Shown piece after piece: positions 34,565 through 44,110 of a stretch of 64,000 nt of DNA. Made by a program: the position numbers and the translations under genes. This DNA is from Anaerostipes rhamnosivorans. GTDB taxonomy: Bacteria > Bacillota > Clostridia > Lachnospirales > Lachnospiraceae. The notes under the pieces are model-generated. The model was given only the letters and a program-made list of their open reading frames with translations. It had not been told where the DNA came from and did no database searches. Every line of letters begins with the position of its first letter. Positions within the stretch are counted from its first letter, which is position 1. The stretch spans positions 2,952,001 to 3,016,000 of the forward strand of contig NZ_CP040058.1 of assembly GCF_005280655.1 (NCBI RefSeq). The letters run 5' to 3'.

Positions 34565-37492
34565 TCACTTTTTCTTTTTAAACGAAACGAATAAAATACT
34601 GGCTGTCACGCCGCATAGGAATATGTATCTTAAGAACTGACCAGAGTCACTGGTTTGTGGATTCTTTGATACGTACTTGAGTTTATCTGGCTGACTTGCT
34701 TTTTTGGGTTTCCTTGGTTCTTCTGGCTCGCTTGCTTCTGTTGGCTCTATTGATTTAACCTGATGAGTATTTGTTAAGATAAAGTTCCCATCCTTATTAA
34801 TTTCTACTTTTCCTGTGTAGCCATCTGGAATCTTAGTTTCCTTAATGGAATATTTTATTTCTTTGCCGTCTTCAAATTTCGCAAGCTCTGTCCATGTATA
34901 AGACCATTGGTTATCTGAGCTTAGTTTCACTGCTTCTCCGACTATTTTATCACCCGCATAGAGTTGAACAAAAATCTCGCTGGGACGAATACCGTCCTGG
35001 TCTTCCTTGTCATCCCATATCTTCGTTACAGACTTTGTAACAGTAGCTTGTGTGTTTGTAATAAGGAACTTAATTTCATTTCCATCTTGTGTCTTCTCAT
35101 ACTTTGTCTTAAATCCAGACACCTTGTGTTCTTTAATATCGTAAGTATATTGGGTTGGCAAATCTTTAAAAGTATATTCCCAATGATTCTCTTCGCTTAG
35201 TTTCACTGTTTCTAATATTGTCTTATTATCATTTTCATCTATTTTTATTAAATCCACTGTAATAGATTTGGGAACAGTTCCGGATGCCGTATTCCACTTC
35301 TTTTTAACAGATAGGTTATACCCATTGTCTTCTGTACCTATGACGACACTGCCATTAGCACCAATACCGCCGCCTCTTTTTGCTTTATTTCCTGTGACAA
35401 TCACGGTTGCTTGCTTTCGCGCCATATCTTCAGCATTCTTTGCAGTTACTGTTTTTAACGCATAACCTTCTAGGCTATTGCTGATATCTTTAATCTCATC
35501 GCCTGAATTATTTGGATCAAATCTAGGAATTGATAAATCAGGTTGTCCAAGAACACCTTCAGCGACAACACCGCCGTCTCTGTAGTAAGAAACTTTACCT
35601 GCACCCAACATTCTATCTGAAAATGTAGTAGTATAATCAGAAGCTCTCGGCACAGAAACGAAATCATCCCCTGCCGCATCGGTCTCAGCAGTATTTCCGA
35701 ACAATGCGCCTCCGTTATTTACAAGAATTTTAACACTTCCTGTAGGACAAGTCCAAATCCCGCCGCCAAGCAGGGAAGCAGTATTATCTGTAATTAACGT
35801 ATTATACATCTGCAGTTGATAGGGAACACTGGCTACATAGATTCCACCACCCTGATCACGGGCAGTATTATTTGAAATGACACCGGCATTAAATGTTCCC
35901 ATGTTTGTGGCCAGATAAATTCCGCCGCCAACTCCGTCAACACCTCCAGTACTATTAAGAGCTTCATTCGTGCTATTACCTGAGACAACACCGCCATTCA
36001 TAGTAAAGGAAGCCGGGCAATGATAAGTCGTTCCCCACTCTTCAATTTTAAACCCTGCGTTACCAGCATCTGATGATATAAAACCATCATTAGCTGCGAT
36101 ACCGCCTCCTACAGGTGCCTGATTATCAGTTATCTGCCCCTGATTCATTTTGAAGTCGCCATTACATATAATAAGGACACCGCCTCCGGCATATCGTGAT
36201 GTATTTTTTGAGATGACACCGCCGTTCATTTCAAAAGAGGCTACAGATTTATAATCTGGCTGGAGCCATGTCCCTACAGTAACTGCTCCGCTAAGGTAAC
36301 TGCTATAATTATTCGATATCTCACCACCATTCATAATAAAACTAGAAGCATCTTCATTCCTGCCATTACGGCCACCCTCTACGAAAACTTCACAACTCAA
36401 ATCGCTGTTTCGATTATTTGCTATCAGACCGTCATTTAATACAAATTTACTTCCGTTCCGAAGAAATATTGTATTTACCTCCATATCTGTATAATTATCA
36501 AATACATTATTAGATATTTCACCGCCATTCATAATGAAGTCAGCATGGTCTTCTAAGAAAACACCGGAAGATGCATCATTGTTTTTAATCGTACCTCCAG
36601 TCATGGTAAATTCTGCATTTTTTCCGCTTACATGAATAACATAACAAGTATGCTGAGTCATATTTCCTGATATCATTGTGAAGTTTCCTAAAACCTCGAT
36701 TGCAGATGCTACCCTCAGCCCTGTCTGATATCTTTCTCCTACCTTATTTCCGTCAACGGTTATTCCATCTAAATACAGCTGGCCACCTTCCTCGATCTTA
36801 ATCATATGAGCCTTTTTATCAAGTCCACTCGTGCGCTTTAGACTTCCATTTCCTGCAAAATGAATGATCTTTCCATCAGGTATTACAATTTCTTTCTCCA
36901 CGTCAATACTTGTATCAATGGTCAACGTAGTTTTTTCACCATCTTTTGCAGCTATGATACTATTATTTAAGGTATCAATATTCGTTATCGCTTTTAAAAG
37001 CGATGACTTTGCCAATTTTTCTTTAGTCGTTGTTTTTTCTGTTTTTGAACTAGATGCTGTTTCGTTTTTGGCTGTTTCCTCTTTGATTTCCGTAACTTCT
37101 ACAGGTATATCAACCGATAATGTTTCTAATTCATCAGGTTTCTCTATATTTTCCATCTTTTCTTTTTTGTAGAATATCCGGAACTGATATGTTCCGTTCT
37201 TTGATACCACTGTTTGAATACCGGACCCGTTATATGCATGTTCCTTTCCATCTGGCAGGAGTACTTTATCTATTTCAATCTTCTCCTTCTCTTTCATATC
37301 CAGTGAAAGCTCTACGGATGCTTTATCTTTGTCAAAAGTCTTTTTTAATACATATTGAACAGCTTTATTCTCTCCCTGAATCTCACTTGGATTTTTCGCA
37401 AATACTTGGTTTGCTGCTTGTAACAAAACACTGCATATCATAATAAAAATCAATATAATTGACCAATGCCAATATTGAGATTTCTTTCCCAT
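34565..37492 (-). CDS. Large cell-wall surface protein, beta-helix plus two Cna_B domains, NPQTS anchor
   Basis: 975 aa. Signal peptide, then an N-terminal domain with a helical Glu/Lys/Thr linker (120-165). A long right-handed beta-helix follows (about 185-690) made of repeats of the type FxMNGGEISNN and GGGIYL. Then come two Cna_B-type domains (about 720-800 and 810-900, each with KKWNT/TKIWDD and YDIKEHKV/YSIKETKI). The tail has a Pro-rich spacer, the sorting-like motif NPQTSDSG, a membrane segment and KKKK. It is a probable adhesin or matrix-binding protein, attached by a sortase variant. Confidence 0.85.
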   Translation of the reverse strand: MGKKSQYWHWSIILIFIMICSVLLQAANQVFAKNPSEIQGENKAVQYVLKKTFDKDKASVELSLDMKEKEKIEIDKVLLPDGKEHAYNGSGIQTVVSKNGTYQFRIFYKKEKMENIEKPDELETLSVDIPVEVTEIKEETAKNETASSSKTEKTTTKEKLAKSSLLKAITNIDTLNNSIIAAKDGEKTTLTIDTSIDVEKEIVIPDGKIIHFAGNGSLKRTSGLDKKAHMIKIEEGGQLYLDGITVDGNKVGERYQTGLRVASAIEVLGNFTMISGNMTQHTCYVIHVSGKNAEFTMTGGTIKNNDASSGVFLEDHADFIMNGGEISNNVFDNYTDMEVNTIFLRNGSKFVLNDGLIANNRNSDLSCEVFVEGGRNGRNEDASSFIMNGGEISNNYSSYLSGAVTVGTWLQPDYKSVASFEMNGGVISKNTSRYAGGGVLIICNGDFKMNQGQITDNQAPVGGGIAANDGFISSDAGNAGFKIEEWGTTYHCPASFTMNGGVVSGNSTNEALNSTGGVDGVGGGIYLATNMGTFNAGVISNNTARDQGGGIYVASVPYQLQMYNTLITDNTASLLGGGIWTCPTGSVKILVNNGGALFGNTAETDAAGDDFVSVPRASDYTTTFSDRMLGAGKVSYYRDGGVVAEGVLGQPDLSIPRFDPNNSGDEIKDISNSLEGYALKTVTAKNAEDMARKQATVIVTGNKAKRGGGIGANGSVVIGTEDNGYNLSVKKKWNTASGTVPKSITVDLIKIDENDNKTILETVKLSEENHWEYTFKDLPTQYTYDIKEHKVSGFKTKYEKTQDGNEIKFLITNTQATVTKSVTKIWDDKEDQDGIRPSEIFVQLYAGDKIVGEAVKLSSDNQWSYTWTELAKFEDGKEIKYSIKETKIPDGYTGKVEINKDGNFILTNTHQVKSIEPTEASEPEEPRKPKKASQPDKLKYVSKNPQTSDSGQFLRYIFLCGVTASILFVSFKKKK

Positions 37493-37795
37493 TTGTTTTC
37501 CTCCCGTCTTTTATATCTAAAACCGCTTATCATGATGTAACGTGCAATAGAAATTTCTATCAGGACAGTTTTCTGTCGCAAAATGATAACAATACTTGCC
37601 CCCCTCTCCAAATACGAATCTGACCTTATCACAGTTACTTTTCAGACAGAGAGATGTGGAAAAAAATCAGACATTTTGTTACACAAATGATAAAATAAAG
37701 ATGATCCATAAACAGGGAACTTTTAGATACTTTTTACAGAGAGAAATGCCGGAACAAAAAGTCTACAATTTGTTCCATCAGACGAAAAATTTTTC
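37493..37795. other. Gene-free stretch upstream of adhesin gene
   Basis: It holds the adhesin 5' region (CAAATGGGAAAG start area). A small palindrome GGACAGTTTTCTGTC at about 37562 and two AAATGATAA-like words occur; no ORF or RNA is recognised. No inverted repeats suited to DNA inversion were found by eye. Confidence 0.4.
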
Positions 37796-38401
37796 TTATT
37801 TACGGCCGTTTTCTACTCTTTTAACCCAACGGCCAAATGTAACATGATTGCTATTTAACATTTTACCAGCTTCTCGCTGGCTTATCTGTTCTGATTTCCA
37901 TAAGTCATAGACTTCTTTAAAACCATCTGGCAATGCGTTTTTAGGTCTGCCAAATCGAGTACCTTTCGCCTTTGCTTCTTTGATTCCCTCCATCTGGCGC
38001 TGATGAATATTTTCTCTTTCAATCTGCGCGACATAAGAGAGAATTTGTAAAACCAAGTCTGCTATAAACTTTCCTGTAATTCCATTGACTTGATTTCTGG
38101 TATCCAAAAGCGGGAAATCCAATACAATAATATCTACATCTTTTGTCTTGGTAAGATACCGCCACTGTTCTATGATCTCATCATAATTCCTGCCTAATCG
38201 GTCAATCGATTTGATATACAGTTCATCACCTGCGGCAAGTCTTTTTATTAATCGCTGATATCTGGGACGATTAAAGTCCTTTCCGGATAATTTATCAATA
38301 TAAATTCTTTCCTTTTCCAGTCCAGCTTTCTGCATAGCCGACATCTGTCGATCGATATTTTGGTCTCTTGTTGACACTCTTACGTAACCATATTTTTTCA
38401 T
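37796..38401 (-). CDS. Small serine recombinase (resolvase/invertase type)
   Basis: 201 aa. Catalytic Ser10 in YVRVSTRDQN and the conserved SIDRLGRNYDEII; helix E region VLQILSYVAQIERENIHQRQ; C-terminal HTH (ISQREAGKMLNSNHVTFGRW). Length and layout fit Tn3-type resolvases and DNA invertases. It lies between surface-protein genes, next to the first copy of a 35-nt direct repeat. It could resolve or invert local DNA, or be the remnant of a transposon. It has no transposase partner here. Confidence 0.9.
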   Translation of the reverse strand: MKKYGYVRVSTRDQNIDRQMSAMQKAGLEKERIYIDKLSGKDFNRPRYQRLIKRLAAGDELYIKSIDRLGRNYDEIIEQWRYLTKTKDVDIIVLDFPLLDTRNQVNGITGKFIADLVLQILSYVAQIERENIHQRQMEGIKEAKAKGTRFGRPKNALPDGFKEVYDLWKSEQISQREAGKMLNSNHVTFGRWVKRVENGRK

Positions 38402-38844
38402 CTGTAAAATCCTCCAATCTTAGTAATTTCAATTCTTAATTATCTCATGTCTTAACCCTAGAATCAGCGGCAATTATTTCCATCCTATGAAAACATCGTT
38501 TTGAAACCAGGGTACTGCCCGATGCCAAGATTGATCGATGATTGGTAAATGGGATATTGATTATCAGATTGCCAGTCTTGAGGCTTTAAAACCTAGGAGA
38601 AAAGAACTGACAGAGAAGATTTTGATGTACCATTAATAATGGATGATTGTAGAAATGCGAAAAGAAAACAAAGACTTTGGATATTGAAAGACCTTTTATT
38701 CTGAACAAGAATGGTCCTATCAGATAAAAACGTATAGAAAAGCACTGAAGACAGAGTAAATCCTTCAGAGTATATCAAGGAGGGAGGACTATTGAAGAAT
38801 TGAAGATTTTTCTGTGCTCCTTTCATTAGTAATTGTAGCTCCTC
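38402..38844. other. Remnant-like region beside recombinase
   Basis: Begins with recombinase upstream sequence, then the 35-nt repeat at 38502-38536, a 32-codon open frame (38538-38636) without a ribosome binding site, and several broken frames in both strands. It reads like decayed coding sequence of a mobile element. No intact gene is seen. Confidence 0.45.
38502..38536 (+). repeat. 35-nt direct repeat, copy 1
   Basis: 34/35 identical to 43701-43735; core CCAGGGTACTGCCCGATGCC. Same orientation, 5.2 kb apart, flanking the 38845-43594 genes. Confidence 0.8.
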
Positions 38845-40668
38845 TTATGGAGTAAAAAATATTCTGCCCAGAAGCACCGCACCTCCGAGAATCACGATAC
38901 AGCCTGCGGCCGCAAAAATAAATCCTCGTTGTTTTTCTTTATGTTCCGCCTTTTTTTCTTCTTTCCCTGTTTCTTTCGACGAAATTGTTTTCTGCCGGTC
39001 CGCGTTTTGTTGTTCCTGGGTGTTCTCTTCTTCTGACGCGATCTTTTGCTGACTGCTTTTTTCCGTCTTCCTTTTTTGTATTTTGCGGGTCCTTGTCCCT
39101 GCTGCCGTCTTGACACTGCGGTTCTCAGCGATACTCTCTGGCTTCTCTGTACTCTTGTGTCTTTTTTGTTCCTTCTGGGACTGGTCTTTTTCTTGATCTA
39201 CGGTCTGCCCGCCTCTGTCTCCTCCAGACTCCCCGCTGATGGAAGACCCGGAGGAACCATGGTCTGCATCCATTTTCCAAGCGGCGCTGGTGCCTGAGAA
39301 AATGCTGTCTCCAGAAACTTTTGCCCGCATATAAAATATATTCTCTCTGACCGGAATGTCAAAGACAAAACCAAACACCCCGTACGGCTCAGGATAAGTC
39401 TCCCCTTCAAGGATATTCGTATTTCCGTTTTCCTTTGAATAAGTCTTCCAGTTCTTCTGATCCTCACTGTATTGAAGAACCATGGAGTCTGCACCTGCAG
39501 GAAAAGGCATTTCCAACATTCCCTTCACCCTTCCCCCTGAATTTAACAGGATCTTATAACTGTTTAAATACATGCCCTCCGGCCCCACTGCAATCACTGC
39601 CGCTTTTGGACTAATCCCTGCGGAGTTTAGATACACTCCAAACAGATCACTGGTCATAAGCCGTCCTGCCACAATCGTGATCCCTGCCTTTGAAGCATCT
39701 AGATTTGAAAGCTCCCATTTTATTGGCACTGAAATCCTGCTTTTTTCCTTTGTCTGCGCATTTTCCACGTAAACGCCCGCATTTTCTGGCAGCAGGGATT
39801 TCAGATCAGAGCCTGTCCTGCCGATGGCTGGAGAAAGGCCGTCAATATCGTATATACTGTAGACTGTATTTTTCATTCCTGAAATCTCAGGAATCAATTT
39901 GGAATCAGTGCTAGACACTTCAGAACCTGTAACACTGAACGCATTTCCAGAGGGATCACTGACAGATGAAGTAATGCGGCAACGGTTTACTTCGGTTTTT
40001 CCCAGGTTTGTCACCCCCCAAGCTTCCTGTTCACCAAAAACGCTGATATTACAATCCGTTAAAGTAACCTTCTGGTCATTATTATTTTTTATGCCGGCAA
40101 CCGGTCCAGTTCCTTCGGCTCTGACATCCAGCCGTTCAAGAATAAGAGGCTCTCTTGGGCCATGATAAATCCCGGAGATATCCTGTCCTTTTATCCTGAT
40201 CTTAAACCGGTCTAACGGATCAGAAGAAGTTTGAAGGCCCCCACGGACTATTTGGACTGCACATGCATAATCAGACTCATTTACAATCGTTCCTCTTTTT
40301 AATATCAGCTGGGAATCATCACTGTTTGTCATCAATACAAACATACATTCCCCGTTTATTGTAAGATTAGGGTTATCAATCACCACTTTACTATTTGCAA
40401 TAATTCCATGGGCCCCGCAATCGATCCGTATCTTGCCGCTGCCGTCAAACCGGATGGGATCATCCTCTGTCCCCTTAGTCAATTTCAGATCCCCTGACAG
40501 TGTATAGACAGCATCCGTATCATTTTTATGTTTGTCATACCATGCTAGAAATTTCTCTTCATCTTCCGTTTTCGGCGGCGTCCATGCAAAGCAGGACACA
40601 GACTGTACCAGAACCATTGACAATACTGCCATAACGATAAAAACTGTCTTTTTAAAATATCTTTTCAT
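38845..40668 (-). CDS. Secreted membrane-anchored surface protein, unknown
   Basis: 607 aa. Signal peptide (residues 1-30), then a beta-rich region (about 50-290) with repeated short strands such as VVIDNPNLTINGECMF and LILERLDVRAEG that suggests a beta-helix fold. A further domain holds SYKILLNSGGRVKGMLEMPF. The C-terminal ~120 residues are a Lys/Glu/Gln-rich linker (QEKDQSQKEQKRHKS, then EKPESIAENRSVKT) ending in one membrane helix (FAAAGCIVILGGAVLLGRIF). It lacks an LPXTG-type motif. It lies divergent from a two-component system. No family is recognised. Confidence 0.7.
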   Translation of the reverse strand: MKRYFKKTVFIVMAVLSMVLVQSVSCFAWTPPKTEDEEKFLAWYDKHKNDTDAVYTLSGDLKLTKGTEDDPIRFDGSGKIRIDCGAHGIIANSKVVIDNPNLTINGECMFVLMTNSDDSQLILKRGTIVNESDYACAVQIVRGGLQTSSDPLDRFKIRIKGQDISGIYHGPREPLILERLDVRAEGTGPVAGIKNNNDQKVTLTDCNISVFGEQEAWGVTNLGKTEVNRCRITSSVSDPSGNAFSVTGSEVSSTDSKLIPEISGMKNTVYSIYDIDGLSPAIGRTGSDLKSLLPENAGVYVENAQTKEKSRISVPIKWELSNLDASKAGITIVAGRLMTSDLFGVYLNSAGISPKAAVIAVGPEGMYLNSYKILLNSGGRVKGMLEMPFPAGADSMVLQYSEDQKNWKTYSKENGNTNILEGETYPEPYGVFGFVFDIPVRENIFYMRAKVSGDSIFSGTSAAWKMDADHGSSGSSISGESGGDRGGQTVDQEKDQSQKEQKRHKSTEKPESIAENRSVKTAAGTRTRKIQKRKTEKSSQQKIASEEENTQEQQNADRQKTISSKETGKEEKKAEHKEKQRGFIFAAAGCIVILGGAVLLGRIFFTP

Positions 40669-40867
40669 CTGCCCTCTCCATTCCCCAAATTCTCTGTATC
40701 ATAGTATACCTTATCGTGCAAAGCACGCCAAGCCCGAAGGGCATACACTACATCCATTTTTTACATGGTTGGATTAAAAGCATTTTAAAAGCCGAACGGA
40801 ATTATGTAAAAAATGATTTTTATACTGTTTTTCGTTTCACAATAAATAACAACATTCTCCGATTAAA

Positions 40868-40896
40868 TTGCATTGGAACTCTATTATGTTTACAAT
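40868..40896 (+). promoter_or_regulatory. Promoter of the 40928 two-component operon
   Basis: TTGCAT (40868-40873), 17-bp spacer, TACAAT (40891-40896), about 30 bp before the ATG of the response regulator gene. Confidence 0.65.
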
Positions 40897-40927
40897 GATA
40901 TTAACAATCTTAAAAAGGAGTCCGCCT

Positions 40928-41593
40928 ATGGAACGTTTGCTTTTTGTCGATGATGATATGGAAATCCTTAAAATTAATAAAGTTTATTTTGAAAAATGCG
41001 GTTATCTAACGGATACCGCGACAGATGCCATAACAGCACTTTCCTGCTTATCGGAACACGACTACCAATGTATCATCCTGGACATTCATATGGAAAGGAC
41101 GGATGGTTTTTGTCTCTGCCGCACGATCCGCGCCAATTATAATATACCGGTGATCTTTCTGACAAATCTGACAGAAGAGGAGATCATGGTGGAGAGCTTT
41201 GACTGCGGCGGCGATGACTATATCACGAAGCCGTATCTCTTAAAAGAGCTGGAAATGAGAATACGGGCAAGGATCAGAAACGCAAAGCCTGTTGAACCAG
41301 CCAGCCGCCCCTCCGGGCTTTCTATGGACAATGAACAGAAACAGGCATATATCGGAAATCTTCCCCTGAATCTGACTGTCAATGAATTTGAGATTCTCAG
41401 ATTCCTTATGGAACACAAAGGTATCCCATACCGCCAGGAAGAGATTTACCGGGCCGTATGGGGAGAGACATGCTACAATACACACAGCATCCAGATCTTG
41501 ATCATGCGTATCCGAAAAAAGATCCAGGCCCTGTCTCCTGAGAAGGAATATATAAAAACACAGTGGGGAAAAGGTTATATTTTCACAGAATAA
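40928..41593 (+). CDS. OmpR/PhoB-family response regulator
   Basis: 221 aa. Receiver domain with FVDDDMEIL, phospho-acceptor Asp in CIILDIHMERTDG, Lys in YITKPYLLKEL. C-terminal winged helix (LNLTVNEFEILRFLMEHKGI, VWGETCYNTHSI, TQWGKGYIF). The start ATG at 40928 has AAAAAGGAG upstream; an upstream in-frame ATG would fall in the promoter. Followed by a 7TM histidine kinase with 25 bp between them. Confidence 0.93.
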   Translation: MERLLFVDDDMEILKINKVYFEKCGYLTDTATDAITALSCLSEHDYQCIILDIHMERTDGFCLCRTIRANYNIPVIFLTNLTEEEIMVESFDCGGDDYITKPYLLKELEMRIRARIRNAKPVEPASRPSGLSMDNEQKQAYIGNLPLNLTVNEFEILRFLMEHKGIPYRQEEIYRAVWGETCYNTHSIQILIMRIRKKIQALSPEKEYIKTQWGKGYIFTE

Positions 41594-41617
41594 ATCAAAC
41601 GTCATATGGAGTCTGTC

Positions 41618-43594
41618 ATGAAACGAAAGAAAGAGAAATCCCAGAATACAAAATTATCTGTTCTGATCCTTATCGCTGCTCTGCTCTGTGCCGCCTTGAT
41701 CTTCTCCTTTTGCTATTTCCTGGACAATAAATATCAGACGTCAAATACAGATCCCTCCAAGGGGCTGGTCCCCCTTGCGTTCCAGTGGGATTTTTACTCC
41801 GGCCATCTTTACACTCCGAAAGAACTCTCCTCCCAATCGGTCCAGTCTCCGGAAACAATCTTTATCGGCCAGTTTGGCAATTTTTCATCTCATCAGCCCA
41901 GTCATTCCCCTTTTGGAACGGCCACATACCGCAAAGTCCTGAATCTCGGCACTTCTCAGGATGGATGGCTGCTTCAGGTACCGGAGATTTTTTCTTCCTG
42001 CCGAATCTATGTCAACCAAAAGCTGGTCCGCCAGATGGGCACCCCGGACGCGAAACCCGTCTCCAGACATATACAAAATACACTGATCTCTCTCCCCTCA
42101 GGAAGTGTGGAATTAGTCATTCAGACAGCCAATGATACCCATTATTACAGCGGGCTTACCTATCCTCCTATACTTGGTACAAGCGGTATGGTCACAAATG
42201 CCCTGACCCAAAAGCTGATTTTTTATGCTCTTTTGTGCTTTTTCCCGCTGGGAGCCGCTGTTATTTCCATGGGTGTCTGGATCCGAAAAAGGCCGGACCC
42301 AGTCTTTGTGGCATACGGCCTGGTCTGCCTATTTTTTTCTGTCCACGTCAGCTACCCATTCATCCACTGGCTCGGATGGGATCTGGGCGGCATCTCCTAT
42401 CTCATTGAAGATGTGTCATATTTTGCAATGCTGTCTTGTATGGTTTTGCTGACAATCCGGCTGTGCAGCGGGATTCTGCCGATTAAGCTTCATATATTTG
42501 TTTATACGTTTACTGCCCTAATGGCTGTGTCCCCGGTTATTTTTACCTATGCACTGTTCCCTGCGTTCCCAAGTGTGGTCAATGTATATGGAACCATTGT
42601 TTATACTTCCAAATTGATGGTCAGCCTCTATTTAGTCCTTCTGTCCTTACTGGGAGCTGTGAAGGAAAAGTCCTCTATATGGCTGCTCGCCGGAAACGCA
42701 GTCTTTGGTTTTGGCCTTTTTACTGACTTATGGACCGGGGGAGCATACGAACCACTCCGCTTCGGATGGCAGGATGAGTACAGCGGTTTTCTCATGGTTC
42801 TGTTCTTTATGGTTCTGATCATCCGTTATAACCGGGGGCTGATCGTCAAAAACCAGCAACTCACCCAGCATCTTCAGGAGGAAGTGGAGGCAAAGACAGC
42901 CCACCTGTCAAAGATGCTGGAGGAACGCAAAGAATTTCTTTCCATCGCCGCCCATGACTTAAAAGCTCCTGTGTCGGCCATTAAGACCTATATTGATTTT
43001 ATACGTGAGGGCGGGATCAACATTGATGAAGAATTAGAACAATATTTAGAGATCATAGATAAAAAGTCCTCCCAGATTCAGAGTGATATCAGCAGCCTTC
43101 AGATTTTTAATGCAGAGGACAGGATCCATGAGCCGCCCTGTCTCATGGACTGCAATGAATTTCTGTCCTATGTTTACACAGAGACAAAACCGTACACAGA
43201 CGCTGGCGGTATCTATTACTATTTACGTCTGCCGGAAGGCCGATTTTTTATCTATCATCAGAAATCCCGCCTTTTCCGGGCTTTTGAAAATCTGATCCTG
43301 AACGCCACCGAACACACTCCGCCGGAAGGTTCCCTGACCATAACCGCTGAGTATTCTGATAAGGAAGCGGTCATCACTTTTACTGATACTGGAGAAGGAA
43401 TCTCTCCCGAAGACATGCCTCATATCTTTGACTATAAATTCAGCACAAAAAACAGCCCCGGCACCAGGGGTCTGGGCCTATATTTTGTTCGGATCTCTTT
43501 GGAGGAATATAGCGGCACCATAAAGGCCATATCAGAAAAGGGCAGATATACAGCCTTTACCATAACACTTCCTCTGGCGAAACAAGAACATTAG
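41618..43594 (+). CDS. 7TM sensor histidine kinase (7TMR-DISM type)
   Basis: 658 aa. One N-terminal membrane helix, an extracytoplasmic beta domain (about 40-190, containing YRKVLNLGTS and YVNQKLVRQM) of the jelly-roll DISMED2 kind, then seven hydrophobic segments (about 200-420). A coiled coil and kinase core follow: phospho-acceptor His in SIAAHDLKAPVSAIKTYIDF, N box RAFENLILNATEHT, DTGEGI, TRGLGLYF. ATG 41618 has ATATGGAG upstream. The ligand is unknown; DISM sensors often bind small carbohydrates or lipids. It is co-transcribed with the regulator. Confidence 0.9.
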   Translation: MKRKKEKSQNTKLSVLILIAALLCAALIFSFCYFLDNKYQTSNTDPSKGLVPLAFQWDFYSGHLYTPKELSSQSVQSPETIFIGQFGNFSSHQPSHSPFGTATYRKVLNLGTSQDGWLLQVPEIFSSCRIYVNQKLVRQMGTPDAKPVSRHIQNTLISLPSGSVELVIQTANDTHYYSGLTYPPILGTSGMVTNALTQKLIFYALLCFFPLGAAVISMGVWIRKRPDPVFVAYGLVCLFFSVHVSYPFIHWLGWDLGGISYLIEDVSYFAMLSCMVLLTIRLCSGILPIKLHIFVYTFTALMAVSPVIFTYALFPAFPSVVNVYGTIVYTSKLMVSLYLVLLSLLGAVKEKSSIWLLAGNAVFGFGLFTDLWTGGAYEPLRFGWQDEYSGFLMVLFFMVLIIRYNRGLIVKNQQLTQHLQEEVEAKTAHLSKMLEERKEFLSIAAHDLKAPVSAIKTYIDFIREGGINIDEELEQYLEIIDKKSSQIQSDISSLQIFNAEDRIHEPPCLMDCNEFLSYVYTETKPYTDAGGIYYYLRLPEGRFFIYHQKSRLFRAFENLILNATEHTPPEGSLTITAEYSDKEAVITFTDTGEGISPEDMPHIFDYKFSTKNSPGTRGLGLYFVRISLEEYSGTIKAISEKGRYTAFTITLPLAKQEH

Positions 43595-43648
43595 AAAAAT
43601 TTGATTTGGACCCCGTCTTATCCATATCAATGAGACGGGAAAGGCCGA

Positions 43649-43846
43649 TTGACTTCTGTCCTGTTTTGGGCTACTATAAAAGCAGTGAAACACATCTTTC
43701 TGAAGCCAGGGTACTGCCCGATGCCAAGATTGATCCTTTATAAGCCAACCACAGAGTTTCCCAGGTGAAACTCTGTTCTTATACTGCGATGATCAGGCAT
43801 ATTCCTATGGGATATGCCTTTTTATTTTAAGGAGGTTCATAATCAT
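43649..43846 (+). promoter_or_regulatory. Promoter and attenuator-like leader of the TM1266-hydG operon
   Basis: Promoter TTGACT (43649-43654), 17 bp, TACTAT (43672-43677), giving a leader of about 160 nt. The leader contains the 35-nt repeat (43701-43735), a hairpin ACAGAGTTTC..GAAACTCTGT (43751-43776) and a strong terminator GGCATAT..ATATGCC followed by TTTTTATTTT (43796-43828). The AAGGAGG box comes only after the terminator. ATGCC in the repeat could pair with GGCAT of the terminator. Not matched to any riboswitch I know. Confidence 0.55.
43701..43735 (+). repeat. 35-nt direct repeat, copy 2
   Basis: One mismatch to 38502-38536. Falls inside the leader of the hydG operon. Confidence 0.8.
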
Positions 43847-44098
43847 ATGAAGGAAACACGGATCGCGCTGATCGGTATTATCATCGAAGAAGAAAAAGGC
43901 ATAACTCCCACCAATCAGCTGCTGCATGAATACCGGGATTTTATCGTGGGCAGAATGGGCATTCCCTACCGGGAAAAGGACATCAACATCATATCCATCG
44001 TCTTGGATGCGCCGGAAAATGCCATCAGCACTCTTTCCGGCAAACTGGGGATGATCGATGGAATCAGCGTCAAATCAATGTTTGCAAAAACAAAATAA
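43847..44098 (+). CDS. TM1266-type iron-only hydrogenase system regulator
   Basis: 83 aa, ACT-like/NikR C-terminal-like fold expected. The sequence KETRIALIGIIIEEEKG near the start and SVKSMFAKTK at the end is typical of the TM1266 family encoded with hydrogenase maturation genes. ATG 43847 has AAGGAGG upstream. It lies 12 bp before hydG. The exact activity is not established; control of hydrogenase maturation is inferred from repeated linkage. Confidence 0.85.
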   Translation: MKETRIALIGIIIEEEKGITPTNQLLHEYRDFIVGRMGIPYREKDINIISIVLDAPENAISTLSGKLGMIDGISVKSMFAKTK

Positions 44099-44110
44099 AG
44101 GAGAAAAATT

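Noticed and set aside
37493..37795. Invertible promoter controlled by the serine recombinase
   Set aside because: I looked for inverted repeats flanking a promoter between the adhesin and recombinase genes and found none long enough.
38538..38636. 32-codon frame next to the 35-nt repeat
   Set aside because: No ribosome binding site; likely residue of a decayed gene.
43701..43735. Coding reading of the 35-nt repeat (LKPGYCPMPRLI in one frame)
   Set aside because: Both copies can be read in that frame, but neither has an upstream start, and flanks differ at once. Decayed transposase end or RNA motif are both possible; a gene is not supported.
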